NCBI GenBank assembly: GCA_007026445.1
Contig: VDMD01000025.1
Coordinates: 124,001 to 188,000 of the forward strand
Direction of reading: 5' to 3'
From: Schizophyllum amplum
Taxonomy: Eukaryota > Basidiomycota > Agaricomycetes > Agaricales > Schizophyllaceae
Length of the DNA stretch: 64,000 nt
Position 1 is the stretch's first letter; the number at the start of each line of letters is the position of its first letter. Positions 25,213 through 35,743 of this stretch are shown here, in pieces. The notes below the pieces were generated by a model, which saw only the letters and a program-made list of their open reading frames with translations, did no database searches and was not told the origin of the DNA. The translations under genes were made by a program, and so were the position numbers.

Positions 25213-25856
25213 TGGGCGATTCGCACTCACGAAGCACTCTTTCCTTGCGCGGAATGCGTTGCGCGAGGGTTAGGACACATGGACTTCGGGCACTTGGACA
25301 TACTCTACCTCCTGATTCTATATACATTCTGCACCGGTCGCATCCCTCTGGCCTTAACTACTTATTCTTCCGAGACTTGCGGATGACTGCCTTCGTGTCT
25401 ATCCGGAAGTACTGTATGTTGTAACGGGTAGTTGTATGGACGTTGATGGGCAATTATGTTTCGACTCTGGCGGTGACACGCAGGCCTCTACTTACGGACA
25501 AGGCAGAGTCGATTTGTGCGAGTCAGTCAAAATCAATCCCTCTTATTTGAATGACCGTGGAGCGCTTCAGCTTCACATAATGATCACGTATGTTATCATA
25601 GGCAGACTGACAGCCTTAGCCTAGGAGCCTTTCATGCCTTGATCATCGATTTTGTGTAACTTACCATCCGAGATGCTGCTCGATCTAATATTTACCCTTG
25701 AACTTACACGGTCTATTCTCAATTTCTAATCTACGACCTTGCAGGATCCTATGTGTTTGTGTTTGTGTTTGTAGGCGCGCGCCGCGATCAGCCATCAATT
25801 CTTTCCTTGTCTTGTGACTTGTCCTGTTCTGTCAAGACGCGACGCGACGCGGTTCG
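25213..25856. other. Intergenic region upstream of POP7
   Basis: About 640 bp, AT-richer than its neighbours, with no gene seen. A GACGC triplet repeat (about 25835-25850) sits directly before the POP7 start codon. Confidence 0.45.
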
Positions 25857-26632
25857 ATGCCAGCCACAAAGCGCAAAGCGGACGCGAGTATAGACAACCC
25901 AGAATCATCAAAACGCACAAGAATGGACGACCCGACCTCTACTTCTGCAGCGCAGGGTGTCGCGTCTCAAGCGCCAGGGAAAGACATGCCTCAAGCGCCC
26001 GCGAGAGACACCGAGCCAGGGCAGATCGCGACGGTCATGGAGGAGGATACTATCGATGGACAACCGCCCGCCAGCGGACCTCGACGGCGTATCAATAAAC
26101 TTGCGCCTTCCCGACCCTGGCCTACCGTGGCACGCGCCGACTCCGCGACCGGCCCACGCTCAGCGCACAAGGAGGGCAAGAACTACATATGCATAACGCG
26201 CAAGACAAATTTGGGGGCATACATGCGGCGCTGCAAGGACCTGATCCTTCAGGACGGGTGCGTGGCCTGCTTGTACCCGGTCGTTCGTCGCTCACCCGTC
26301 TTAGGTACAAGACGCTGCATCTGAGCGCGATGGGTGCAGCGATCCCCCATCTGGTGCAGCTCAGCGTTGCGCTCCCGCCCATTCTCCCTTACGGCCCTGA
26401 AGAATTCCACACGGAGATCACGACGGGGACAGTCAAGGTGCACGACGAGGTCATTCCCGAGGACGACGAGGCGGATATCACTTACGAATCGCGCGGGAAA
26501 TCGACTCTCATGATCATCATGAAGATCGGCGATGGCGAATATGAGGGCAATGACAAGAGCAAGAGCATAGAGCGACGCAAGCGCGGCAAACAGAGGCAGA
26601 GGCAGACGCAAGTTCCGCCGCTTCCCCTGTAA
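25857..26632 (+). CDS. POP7: Ribonuclease P/MRP protein subunit POP7 (Rpp20, Alba-like fold)
   Basis: Subunit of RNase P and RNase MRP, needed for tRNA and rRNA precursor processing in the nucleus; it normally pairs with POP6. It starts MPATKRKADASIDNPESSKR with a charged disordered N-terminus, then the Alba-like core: INKLAPSRPWPTV, KNYICITRKTNLGAYMRRC, YKTLHLSAMGAAIPHLVQLS, EFHTEITTGTVKVHDEV and STLMIIMKI. One intron at 26258-26304 falls inside the Gly codon of LQDG|YKTL. The basic tail ends at 26632. The frame is intact throughout, unlike many neighbours. The family call rests on the order of these blocks and the long N-terminal extension common in fungi. Confidence 0.85.
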
Positions 26633-26950
26633 ATTTCATTTTGCCGCCACCGATGCAACGCTACGGACACTTCCCTCCCGCCTGCGACATACCCACTCCT
26701 TCTATATTATGCGCAGTGTAGAGGCTGTCACGCTCAAGTTGAAGGAGCCAGTCTTCCGAGAAAGTGGTGGCAGTACCGGAACTCGGACCGGCCTGTGGGG
26801 TGCCGCGCCACCCATGACGCGGCCGGCCGGCGTTGGTGCATCCATAATCACGTCTCGTCGCCACCACACCCAAATCGTATCTTGCTTCCGACCACCACGT
26901 CTAGGAGCAAACTCACTACTCAACCTCTACCAGTTTATCGGCGTCCAGCG
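26633..26950. other. Spacer between POP7 and the mitochondrial-type unknown gene
   Basis: About 320 bp holding the POP7 terminator and the next promoter. No coding signal or clear regulatory motif was seen. Confidence 0.4.
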
Positions 26951-28434
26951 ATGCAGGCTGCATCGCACGGAGCGCGGGCCACGGCTCGCAACGCTCCGAG
27001 CCTGTCAGCCTGGAGCGCAATGAGCGCCCCACGGCTGGCAAGGTCCATACACACATCACATACCGCCAAACTTCGACACACGGCGACCTCGACTGCGAAG
27101 AATGCCTCGTCCTCGGCGTCGGGAGGTGCCAAGGGTTGTTCGAGCGGTCCCGAACGATCTTCAACAACCTCGTCGCACACCTGACAGCACCCGGCGTCGG
27201 GGCTAAGCCCCACGGTCCCTACGTCGGCCATGCATACCACCAAGCTGCTCGAGCTCCCATTAACTCAGGATACTCCCTCCCTCTCCGCACCGCGCTCGCC
27301 CGTCCTGCCTTTAGCGGCCCCTCGACCTTCCTCCCCCGTGCCCCTGGCATCCCGCGCTCGGTCGCGCAGGTCGGTCTGGGGATTGCACGCAACTTCTCGA
27401 CCGCGCGCCCCATCTTTCAAAGCCTGGTGGAGAACGTGCCCGTAGCCGGCCGTGCCCTCCTTGAAGCTGGCCCCGACACCCGCCGCGCCAAGCACCGCGC
27501 GCACGCGCGCAAGATGGCGAAGCAGGACAAGGAGAACGCCCGCGCGTTCCGCGCGCCGGGCTTTAACAAGGCGGCGAAGAAGACGACCAAGAGCAAGGAG
27601 GAGAAGAAGGCCGAGGCGATGCAGCGCTACTTCCCCGCGTCCCCGCAGGCGGTCGCCGTCACGCAGCTTCTCATCCCCCTTGCCCCGACGCCGACTGAGC
27701 GCGTGCCCCTCTCGCCTTCGATGACGCTGGCGGAGACGATCATGCCGCTCATGGAGGTCGCTTCCGTGCACGCGACGCACGGCTCGCACCGGATGCGCGT
27801 TGCGGCCCTGTTCGACCGCCTCGATGGCGCGCGTGTCTGGGACCGCGGCGTATCGTGCTCGGCGTACTCGCAGCTCGCAGACGCCGCCGGCGTGTGCACG
27901 GTGCTCAAGGTCGAGTTCGTGGGGTGGAGTGCAGCCGAAGTGCGCGCTGTCATCGGCGAGAGCGGTACGGGGTGGTGCGTTTTGGAGGAGGTTGAGCCTC
28001 AGGTCCCCTACGGCGTTGACTCTGTGGACGCGTCGGGCTATGACAGCGACACATTATCGGACATGTCGGGATTGACGGGGTGCAGCGAGATGGATGCGTT
28101 CAGCGAGCCCGATCTGGACTTGGGTGTTGCGTCGCCACCTGCTATGGACCCATCCCAGTCCTTCGTCTTGCCGACGCTCGACTTCTCGTCGTCGTTTGTC
28201 GCGTCCACCTCGTCCTTCGATGCGTCGACCTCGTCCTTCGATGCGCTACCCTCGTCCATCTCTGACTTCTCGTCATCGGCGTCCGACGTAGAGTCTGAGC
28301 TCTCAAGCTCCACCTCCGCGTCCTTCATCGACCCGCCGTCCGAGAACGGGTGGTACACGTTCAGCTCGGACTTTGGGCGGCGTACGGGGATGGTCGTCGT
28401 GGATGAACACGAGCCGATGGAGACGATGTTCTGA
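26951..28434 (+). CDS. Uncharacterised fungal protein with probable mitochondrial presequence
   Basis: The chosen start gives a basic, hydroxylated N-terminus (MQAASHGARATARNAPSLSA, then RLARSIHTSHTAKLRH), as in mitochondrial targeting signals. A frame break near 27129 (GGG run, one lost base) joins it to LFERSRTIFNNLVAHLTAPG, a segment I associate with a conserved but functionally unknown basidiomycete family. Further segments are a basic lysine-rich region (KKTTKSKEEKKAEAMQRYFP), a folded-looking part (RVAALFDRLDGARVWDRGVS, VEFVGWSAAEVRAVIGESG) and an acidic Ser-rich tail with a near-repeat (TSSFDASTSSFDALPSS), ending at 28434. No intron is needed. Function is unknown; mitochondrial location is inferred only from the N-terminus. 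Confidence 0.7.
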
Positions 28435-29261
28435 AGAGTGGGTTTTTTTCTGAAGAACGAAGTGTCTTGCCGCCGCTGCCTACTTATGGGCTCCCATGTT
28501 ATGACCCTGACTGTATGAATACGTTCCTTATATCGACTGACTGGATCTTTCTCATGACCGGCTCTTTCTCCCTTACGAACCATATAATACACTCCTTCAA
28601 GGCTGTTCAACGCTCAGCGTTCGCCGCCACCCAAGCATAGTAGTCTGAACCGGTACTTTTGATACCGCGAAGGGACAAACGGTCTCAGTTGTTTGTTTGC
28701 TGACGTGCATGCATGCACCCGACCTTTCAAAGCTTGCTCGAGCTTGAGTACAGAAGTACTTACAGCAGAACGATTGCAGCACCCGCCGACCACTACATTG
28801 GACAATGAACACCCCGAGCGACTCGATGTCCGACAGTCGGAGGCAAGCAACAGCTTACAAGATCAAGCTCATACTTACGCACGTCGACCCAGCCATTTGC
28901 ACGTCCGGCGCTCTCAGTATGTATGGCGCAACCCCGACAACCCTCCGAATGTGAACTCGAAAGCTGGACATTTTGGGACCTCCATGCAGGAGTGCACTCA
29001 CCATCGTACGGCAGCCTGCTGTGCCTCGTCTTGCAGAGTTCTTATCACCTTGCTTGCAAGGTCTTCTTCACCATGCTTATTGAGTTTCTCCGATTGTCTT
29101 CCGTACATAAAGGCAAACAATGACATCACTACCTACTCACGTGCATATCACATGCGTGGCCCTTACGCGAACTGTTGACAGCGCGCGATCGCTTCTGCTG
29201 TGTGCTCGCCGCTCTCTTCCTCTTCTCTATCCACGACAGCTACTCACCGGTCACCTGCCAT
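28435..29261. other. Intergenic region upstream of the SH3 gene remnant
   Basis: About 830 bp; I see no conserved coding sequence on either strand. Confidence 0.4.
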
Positions 29262-30336
29262 GCCTGAGTGTCCTGAAAACGAGAAAATGGTAACGGTCGT
29301 GCGAAAGGACATTGACGAGCATCACATAAGTAGTAGACTCAGAGACGGCCATGCAGGGTGCGTACCCTTGCTCTCCCCCTCTCTTCTATTCTCACACACC
29401 TTATGACAGCCCGCCGCGGTACCCTGCACAGTAAGCAGTCGGATCGTCGACAAGGACGGCCGATTACAGCGCTTACATCGATTCCCTCGACTGAGCATCA
29501 CCAATCGACCGTTTCATGTGGCGAAGTTGGCGATGGCCACTCGACATTCCATACGCGGCCTGGCTTGTTACAAAGCCAAGGTCTTCACGTCGTGCGTAGC
29601 ACTCGGTGATTCTTTGGCGCTCGGTGCAGCCTACACCTAAACTGGAGCCATGATAGTGCCGAAGTCACCTCGTCGCGTTAGAAGATTACCGTTGCGGAAC
29701 GGTGAGTGTGTACACAGCACACAACTTGCTCGGTCTAACGTGCTGCAGGTTGGCGTACACTGCGGACGGCTTCCACTACTTCCTCATGGGACGCGACAAG
29801 CGCAATCACTTCGCCTCATTGGAGGAGCTGGGCAAAGGGGACAACGATCATGGTCCCGCGTCGCGCGGGCTCCGATCGTCGGGCGCAAACAGTCCAACAA
29901 GAGCATGAAGTCGATGAACAGCAAGTTACCCACAGCATACCCGAAGCCGCTACCGCCCCCGCACATCTTCAAGGCGCCCTCGCAGCGCGGGAACCAATAC
30001 ACGCGCGCTCTATACGACTTCTCTGGTGCGGCGGACAAGCTGTTGTTCCGCAGAGGCGAGGAGATCGCAGCCATCAGCAAGGTGACCGACGAGTGGTGGG
30101 TAGGCGACGCGAGCTGTTCCCGACAAGCTACGTTTTCGAAGTGAACGAGGCCGGTCGCCCTCGCACCGCGCTCCGCGCGCCAGCCGTCCTCGCTCCATGC
30201 AAACGACTTCGAGGACGCGGACTTCAACTCGCGCCCGATGGAGCACAACGACGCGGGGATCTCCAGCATCCGGTAGTGTTGGCGCCAGCAAGCGCGACCC
30301 GTTCGCACCGAGGACGTTTGCTTGTATCGCCTCTCT
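29262..30336 (+). pseudogene. SH3-domain protein gene, broken or badly sequenced
   Basis: The recognisable part is 29840-30290: a basic linker (GRKQSNKSMKSMNSKLPT), a Pro-rich segment (AYPKPLPPPHIFKAP) and an SH3 domain (YTRALYDFSGAADKLLFRRG, then EEIAAISKVTDEWWVGD). After that the frame changes and LFPTSYVFEVNE follows directly, so the usual Gly-Arg-x-Gly turn between the two SH3 halves is missing, more than a single lost base explains. Downstream, ANDFEDADFNSRPMEHNDAG lies in yet another frame. Upstream coding (from an ATG at 29262) is fragmentary: one frame gives AYTADGFHYFLMGRDKRNHF near 29756-29815, others do not join up. It may be a decayed gene or a real gene hidden by several sequence errors. 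Partner and role unknown. Confidence 0.45.
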
Positions 30337-30637
30337 GATTGGTGCATCATTACTTCGCTGGGGTTTCGCTTCTCTTTATCCTGTACATGACCACTTCGCT
30401 GCTACCTCACGTTACCATTAGGTTACCCTTGCCCTATAGCCCGTATTTTCATCAAATATATAGCTGCCTCATAATCATAGTTTTCTCCTTTTCTTCCAGG
30501 CAAGCAAGGTCGGGCATCCGCGCAGCGGACGCTTATCTAGTCCAAACTGAAGTCATTTTAAACAGTGATGTCTGGATGACAATGCACCGTAGGTAATGAG
30601 CAGACGTCCTGTTTTGCACCCCATACAAAGACGGGTA
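30337..30637. other. Spacer between SH3 gene and HSH49 3' end
   Basis: About 300 bp of AT-rich sequence between convergent genes; expected to hold two terminators. Nothing else was seen. Confidence 0.4.
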
Positions 30638-31827
30638 TTACTGGTAATGGATTGGAGGACCCATTTGTGGAATCTGCCCACCAAAACCTGGGGGTGGCGG
30701 GGGCGCGAACCCTCCATAGACAGGCATGTTGGGTGGAGGCGGCGGCATCATCCCCGGCATACCCTGCATACCCTGCATCTGCATCTGCATCTGCATGCCC
30801 GGTGGTGGCATCCCCGGCGGTGGCATGCCCATCGGCATCCCCATCGGCGGCGGCGCCATCCCCATAGGCGGCTGCATGATCTGCTGGGGCGCGAAGCCCG
30901 GGGGCGGCGGCGGTGCGGCCAGCGCGCCGGCGAACTGACCCTGGTACGGCCCGTTGAAGCCCATGGGCCCGGGCGGCGGCCGCGCGCCGGCGGGGAGCGC
31001 GTTGTTCTTGCGCGCCTGCGCGGCGAGCAGCCGCTCCGCGCTCGTGCCGTGCCGCTCGCCCTTGCCGTCCTTCTTGAACGCATACTGCACGGTGATCGCC
31101 TTGTTCATGAGGAACTGGCCGTTCATGGACTCAATCGCCGCGTCGGACGCCTCGAAGTCGGTGAAGGACACGAAGCCGTAGCCCTTGGACTGGCCCGTGC
31201 CGGGGTCGCGCGCGACCTGGGGGAGAAGGGGGTGAGTCGCGTGCGCGGGGTGTGGGGGCTGTTAGGCGCACCTTCGCCGTAGTCGCCATCATGCCGAACG
31301 CGCTGAAGGTGTCGTAGAGCAGTCGCTCGTCCACGTTTTCGTCGAGGTTGCCGATGAACAGATTCGCGCCGACATCGAGCTGTTTCTTGTCGGACGAGGC
31401 CTGGGAGAGGGCGCAGCGTCAGCTTTCGTGAACGCGTATATGTGGGGTTCTGCACGGACCTTGTTAACACGGATGGGCTTTCCCCAGAGCTTAATTTGGT
31501 TCATGATCTTACAGGCATATTCCGCGTCCTCCTCCGTCAAGAACTCGCAGAAGCCGTAGCCCTGGTGCGTCATCGAAATGCGGTCTTTGGGAAGGTGCAC
31601 ATTCACTGCGAGATGCGTTTGAGACGGTGTTGGGGGGCGAGAAGAGAGGAGCGTACGCACCTACGGGGCCAGCTTGCAGCATTAGTTCCCAGACTATCGC
31701 GTCTGTAACGCGTTCGTCCAAGTTCCCCTACACATGCATAAGGATATGTAGCTTCCTACTTGGCATTGAAACTCACCAAGTACACCGTCGCTTCCTGATT
31801 TCTGTCATCTTGCGGACGTCCAGACAT
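30638..31827 (-). CDS. HSH49: Splicing factor 3b subunit 4 (SF3b4/Hsh49), two RRM domains
   Basis: U2 snRNP component that contacts pre-mRNA near the branch site, in the nucleus. It starts [20 protein letters not shown] at 31827. RRM1 continues [39 protein letters not shown] and [22 protein letters not shown]2 shows [20 protein letters not shown], then [20 protein letters not shown] and [20 protein letters not shown]. The C-terminus is Pro/Met/Gly-rich ([20 protein letters not shown]), ending GPPIHYQ at 30638. Four short introns are needed, including ones near 31380-31460 and 31218-31273, and all keep frame. No frame break was found. Confidence 0.96.
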
Positions 31828-33105
31828 GGCGGACGAGACGAAGGTTCATAGGGGTCTGACGTAAGCAGACTCGACAAAAATCACGTTGCACAGCCACGTT
31901 TTCCCTTTGTTCAACTTTCCAGGTTCGAATTCGGAAGCGGTTTCAATTCCTCTCGTCGTTTGCGAATATGCTGCACCTACAGTAAGCACCCCTGCTGCCT
32001 CTGGTCTGGACTAAAATATCTCTCTCCCAGTAGATAGATTTATAGATCTCGAGCTTTCCTTGTGCTCGTTACAATTTCATACAAGTGCCACCATCGCTTT
32101 CGGTATGGTCTCCTCGAACTGTCCTCGGCATACTCTTACGTCCCGACTTCGTTACAGTCTGTCTGCAGGCGCTACTGTACAGCTCTTCCCTCTCAGCAAG
32201 CTCCCAGCGGAAGGTGCTCTCGGCGTTTCCTCGAAGCGCCCGTGACGCCCTCCGCGTGCAGCGCAAAAGCTGTCGCGCACTCAGCGCCTTCTCGTACCTG
32301 CAATCGGGGTGATTTCGTCCCTCTAACGACGTGAGGTCGTGCCTACTCTCTGCCATCCTCTCGATCTCGTATGTGCAGTTCGCAGGCATCTCTGTACCTC
32401 CGTCTTCAGACCGCCCAATTTCTCTGCGCCGCCCTGGGTGTCCCTGCTTCTGTTCAGTTCTATGCTTTCCCTCCTTCTGGTCTGGCCATCCCTTTCTCTA
32501 TCAAGTGCGTCCCTCTTCCTGCTCTGGGCGTCCCTCCTCCCACTTCTTACGTCCCACCTGAAATCTTTCCCCATCCTCCATTGCTCCCGACTGAGCCTCT
32601 CCTCGAGCCTTTATACGTCCCTTATTCTACTATAGCCATCCCCCTTCTACTCCATCCGTCCCTGTATATGCCTTCTCTGCTCTCCCTACTCTCTCCGTCC
32701 TCTCCGCCTGTGAGCATCTTACTAAACCATGACCTTCCCCGCGCTGTCACTGTATGCTTCATGACTCGACATATTGACTCGCCTTGTATAACAACAGTAC
32801 CTACCGCCACCCACACATCATCGCGGCTGCAGACTCTTTTTTTTTCCTGACGCAGCGTTCCATTGGTGCCGCCGTCGACTGATCTTGTCATCTGTATCTA
32901 ACCAGATCACTCATCCCGGCGTGCTTGACATCCAGTCATCCAGGTGTACTACATGCTCATTGACGCCTATAGCACGCGAGCCAAGCCTCCCAGCTCCACG
33001 CCGACGCTCGGACAAAGTCGCAATGCGATTTTCGGACAAAGGCGCACTGCGACATTCCATACCACGTCGCACGGCAGTTCAAGACACAATGTTGCGACCC
33101 AGCCC
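31828..33105. other. Non-coding region, strongly pyrimidine-rich on the plus strand
   Basis: From about 32330 to 32720 the plus strand is mostly C and T, with a recurring TCCCT word. A 160-codon frame (32371-32850) reads Pro/Leu/Val-rich with VP spaced irregularly; it has no signal peptide and no matched domain. I do not call a gene here. The first 250 bp hold the HSH49 promoter. Confidence 0.4.
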
Positions 33106-33168
33106 GCCCTATCTCCCGAGCCACCCGCCCTATCTCCCGAGCCACCCACCCTATCTCCCGAGCCACCC
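33106..33168. repeat. 21-bp tandem repeat, three copies
   Basis: Three head-to-tail copies of a 21-bp unit beginning GCCCTATCTCCCGAG. Copies 1 and 2 are identical and copy 3 differs at its first base. It is the first of four different minisatellites in one kilobase. Confidence 0.9.
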
Positions 33169-33244
33169 ACCCCGTCGTCGATTTCCTCATCCCGGAACTC
33201 ACTGTGGAGTCACGGATGCTTGACAACTACTACCGAGCGCCTGG

Positions 33245-33329
33245 TATACGACTATGAACTGTATACGACTATGGACTGCATACGACTATGGACTCTATAC
33301 GACTATGGACTCTATACGACTATGGACTG
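33245..33329. repeat. 17-bp tandem repeat, five copies
   Basis: Five consecutive 17-bp units close to TATACGACTATGGACTS. Differences between copies are limited to one or two positions, indicating recent expansion. Confidence 0.9.
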
Positions 33330-33378
33330 ATTCCGAGCATGAACTTTCGGCCAAAGGACCCCGCCGATAGCTAAATTT

Positions 33379-33546
33379 CTCGGGAGGTTCTATCGTCCTC
33401 GGGAGGTCCTATCGTTTTTGAGGTCCTATCGTTTTGGGGATATTCTATCGTTCTCGGGATGCTCTATCGTCCTCGGGAGGTTCCATCGTCCTCGGGATGT
33501 TCTATCGTCCTCGGGGTATTCTATCGTTCTCGGGACACTCTATCGC
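33379..33546. repeat. About 20-bp degenerate tandem repeat, eight to nine copies
   Basis: Units resemble GTTCTATCGTCCTCGGGA with small length changes (18-21 bp). TCTATCG or CCTATCG followed by T/C-rich then GGGA or GGGG recurs through the block. It is too irregular, and lacks unique spacers, to be a CRISPR array. Confidence 0.8.
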
Positions 33547-33977
33547 GCTCATAAGTGCCCGCCACCGTTGTTCGGGCCTACCGCGAGTGCTTGAATCTAT
33601 CATAACTAATTGGATCTACTGCGAGTGCTACGATCTACCGTAAGTGCTTGAACCTATCACCAGCGTCATTGTACAGGTCTATAGCGAGCGCGCTCTTGTC
33701 AGGGCCTATCGCGCATCAGGATGAGCGCACTCGCTGATACAGGTGAGGGTATACTTCTACCGATCCATAACCTTACACTGATCCATAAGCTTGTACTGAT
33801 ACGTATATATAGCGGACGCGCTGGCCTCTGTGGCCGTCCACCAGTGCGCTCTCACTGCCCACGTCTCCCTTTCACCCGCGCCCGACACCAGGCCTCTCTG
33901 CCCACCCCGGGTCGCCTCCCCTAGCCACTAGGTCTTCCCTCCCACCACAAAGCCTCGCCACGCCTGACATAGGCCTT

Positions 33978-34080
33978 CCCGTCACACCAGGCCTCAGCGC
34001 CCGTCACACCAAGCCTCAGCGCCCGTCACACCGAGCCCCAGCGCCCGCCACACCAAGCCTCAGCGCCCGCCACACCAGCC
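33978..34080. repeat. 22-bp tandem repeat, 4.7 copies
   Basis: Units close to CCCGTCACACCAAGCCTCAG plus CG, in four full copies and one partial. It ends 63 bp before the start codon of the secreted peptide gene at 34144, so it probably lies in that gene's promoter or 5' UTR. Confidence 0.9.
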
Positions 34081-34143
34081 ACCACCACCCACGCCTCATC
34101 ACCCGACACGCCTACTTACCCCGCCCTCACCAACGCCTCAAGC

Positions 34144-34576
34144 ATGGTTCACCACCGCGCCCTCGTCATCCTCTTCCTGGCACTCTTCCTCGCGCTTGGT
34201 ACCGCGAGCGCGCCACTCAAGGAGCGCGGGAACTCAAGCAGCTCAAGCAACTCCAGCTGAAGCGCGGCGAGCCTGCGCCCGTGCGGCGCGCTGACCGGCC
34301 GAAGCCGTCGCATTGGTGAGTCGTCTGTTTGCGTTGGCGTATAGTTAGCGGGGCGGGTGGTTGGGTTCGTAAAGCCCGCCCATCTGCCTGCAGCATCACA
34401 TATCCCGTGTTTTTGTTCACCTCGTCCCTGCGCCCTTGCTTGCGCCGTCCTCTGCGCCTCGTCTCCAGGGTCCCTGCGCCCCGCTTCGAGATTTGGAAAA
34501 GTTGTTGCTAACATGCGATACTAGGGCTCGCGCTGAGGAGTGGATGCCCAAGCCGTCGGGCTGGCGCCGGGGGTGA
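34144..34576 (+). CDS. Small secreted peptide precursor with dibasic cleavage sites (KEP-like candidate)
   Basis: It starts with a clear signal peptide (MVHHRALVILFLALFLALGT, cut expected after ASA). With one base restored in the GGG run near 34230 the frame continues PLKERGELKQLKQLQLKRGE, then PAPVRRADRPKPSHW. A 209-bp intron (34316-34524, branch-like GCTAAC) leads to ARAEEWMPKPSGWRR and a stop at 34576. KR, RR and RR sites resemble Kex2 processing signals, and RPKPSHW / MPKPSGW form an internal near-repeat. A further donor (GGGTGAGC at 34571) could instead extend the protein through later exons to about 35020 (MFDRRTSAVSYAEYKILPPM and a Cys-rich end). Function unknown; the family resemblance is structural, not by homology. 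Confidence 0.5.
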
Positions 34577-35743
34577 GCGCATCGCTGCGCCCACGAGATA
34601 TTAGTGCCGCTACCGCTCATTACGGGTGAGTTTGACCGTTCTGCTTCGCCGTAGCAGTTGGATGCGAGTTTGAGGAGGGATATGCATGGGTTCGACGCGT
34701 TCGAGTTGGATTTCTAGTCGCCAGAATTCTTGTTCGAACACTCATGCTCACCTCCCTGCAGCGTCCCGATGTTCGACCGCAGGACGTCAGCTGTTTCCTA
34801 TGCTGAGTACAAGATTCTGCCTCCCATGTACAGAAATTCGCCTCTGAAATGTATGTATGCCGGCTTTTCTCTGAGTCCGTAAGCGTTGGTCTACTCTAGG
34901 CAGCCGTACTTACTGCTGCCGCGCTCGTCTGGCGAGCGAAGATAGGATTATGCCTCCGCTCTGTCGAATTTTACGATCTTTTCCGCGCGCGAGAACAAAT
35001 GCAAGGTGCCACGCCTAGACCGCGCCGATTGCACGTGTTCATTGTGGGAAAGAGGCGCGCTCACGCGCCGCGAAGCGAAGTGCCACTGTGCCAGAAGGCG
35101 CGCGTCGCAGGCAGTCTGACCATGCACTCAGCATGAGCCTGGCGTGAGCTGGTGGCTGGCCGCGGTGTGTGCCACGCGAGATTGTAGGTCCAGGAGCGGA
35201 AAATGCGGCTTGTTCATACGGGGCAAGGTTAGCAGGTGAAATTGAATTAAATTGGGTGGTTGAATTTGTGCGTGTTTGGCATTTGCCACGGTGAACGTGC
35301 ATAGATCCAGACGTTGGCGACGACCAAATTCGTTTCAAGACCGTCGGCGACAGCGCTCTCCATCTCTCCGCTCACGACTCCGCTGCTCCTCCACGTACGT
35401 ACGTCGCCGCCGCCGTGCTCGCCGTCGCAGCCGACGTCCCCGAGAACACCGTTGACGACGAGCTCCCTATCAGGTTTTCTAGACACCCGTCGCCCGACGA
35501 CCGCGAACGCTGCACACGAGCCGGCCGCCCTCCTCTCATCTCCCGTCTCTCCGTCTGCACCAGCCGTATCCCGCGCTTTTCCCAGTCAGTCTTCATCTCT
35601 CGCCTTGCCTTGTCGCTGCCGCCATGTCCAACTCCACGCATGCCGCACACCGCGCAGCCGCGATGGCGTGTCCTGATGGCGTTTGCGATGCCCACGTGCT
35701 GACCCGCGCCCGCCACAGAGCGTCCCGACCAAGTCTCTAAGCG
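34577..35743. other. Region between peptide gene and CDC42
   Basis: The first 450 bp may hold further exons of the peptide gene (coding-like stretch 34763-34850 and a GTATGT donor at about 34851). The remaining 700 bp shows no gene and should contain the CDC42 promoter and 5' UTR; it is C-rich just before the ATG. Confidence 0.4.

Noticed and set aside
33379..33546. CRISPR-like array
   Set aside because: Units of 18-21 bp are directly adjacent with no unique spacers, no Cas genes, and the genome is eukaryotic. It is a minisatellite.
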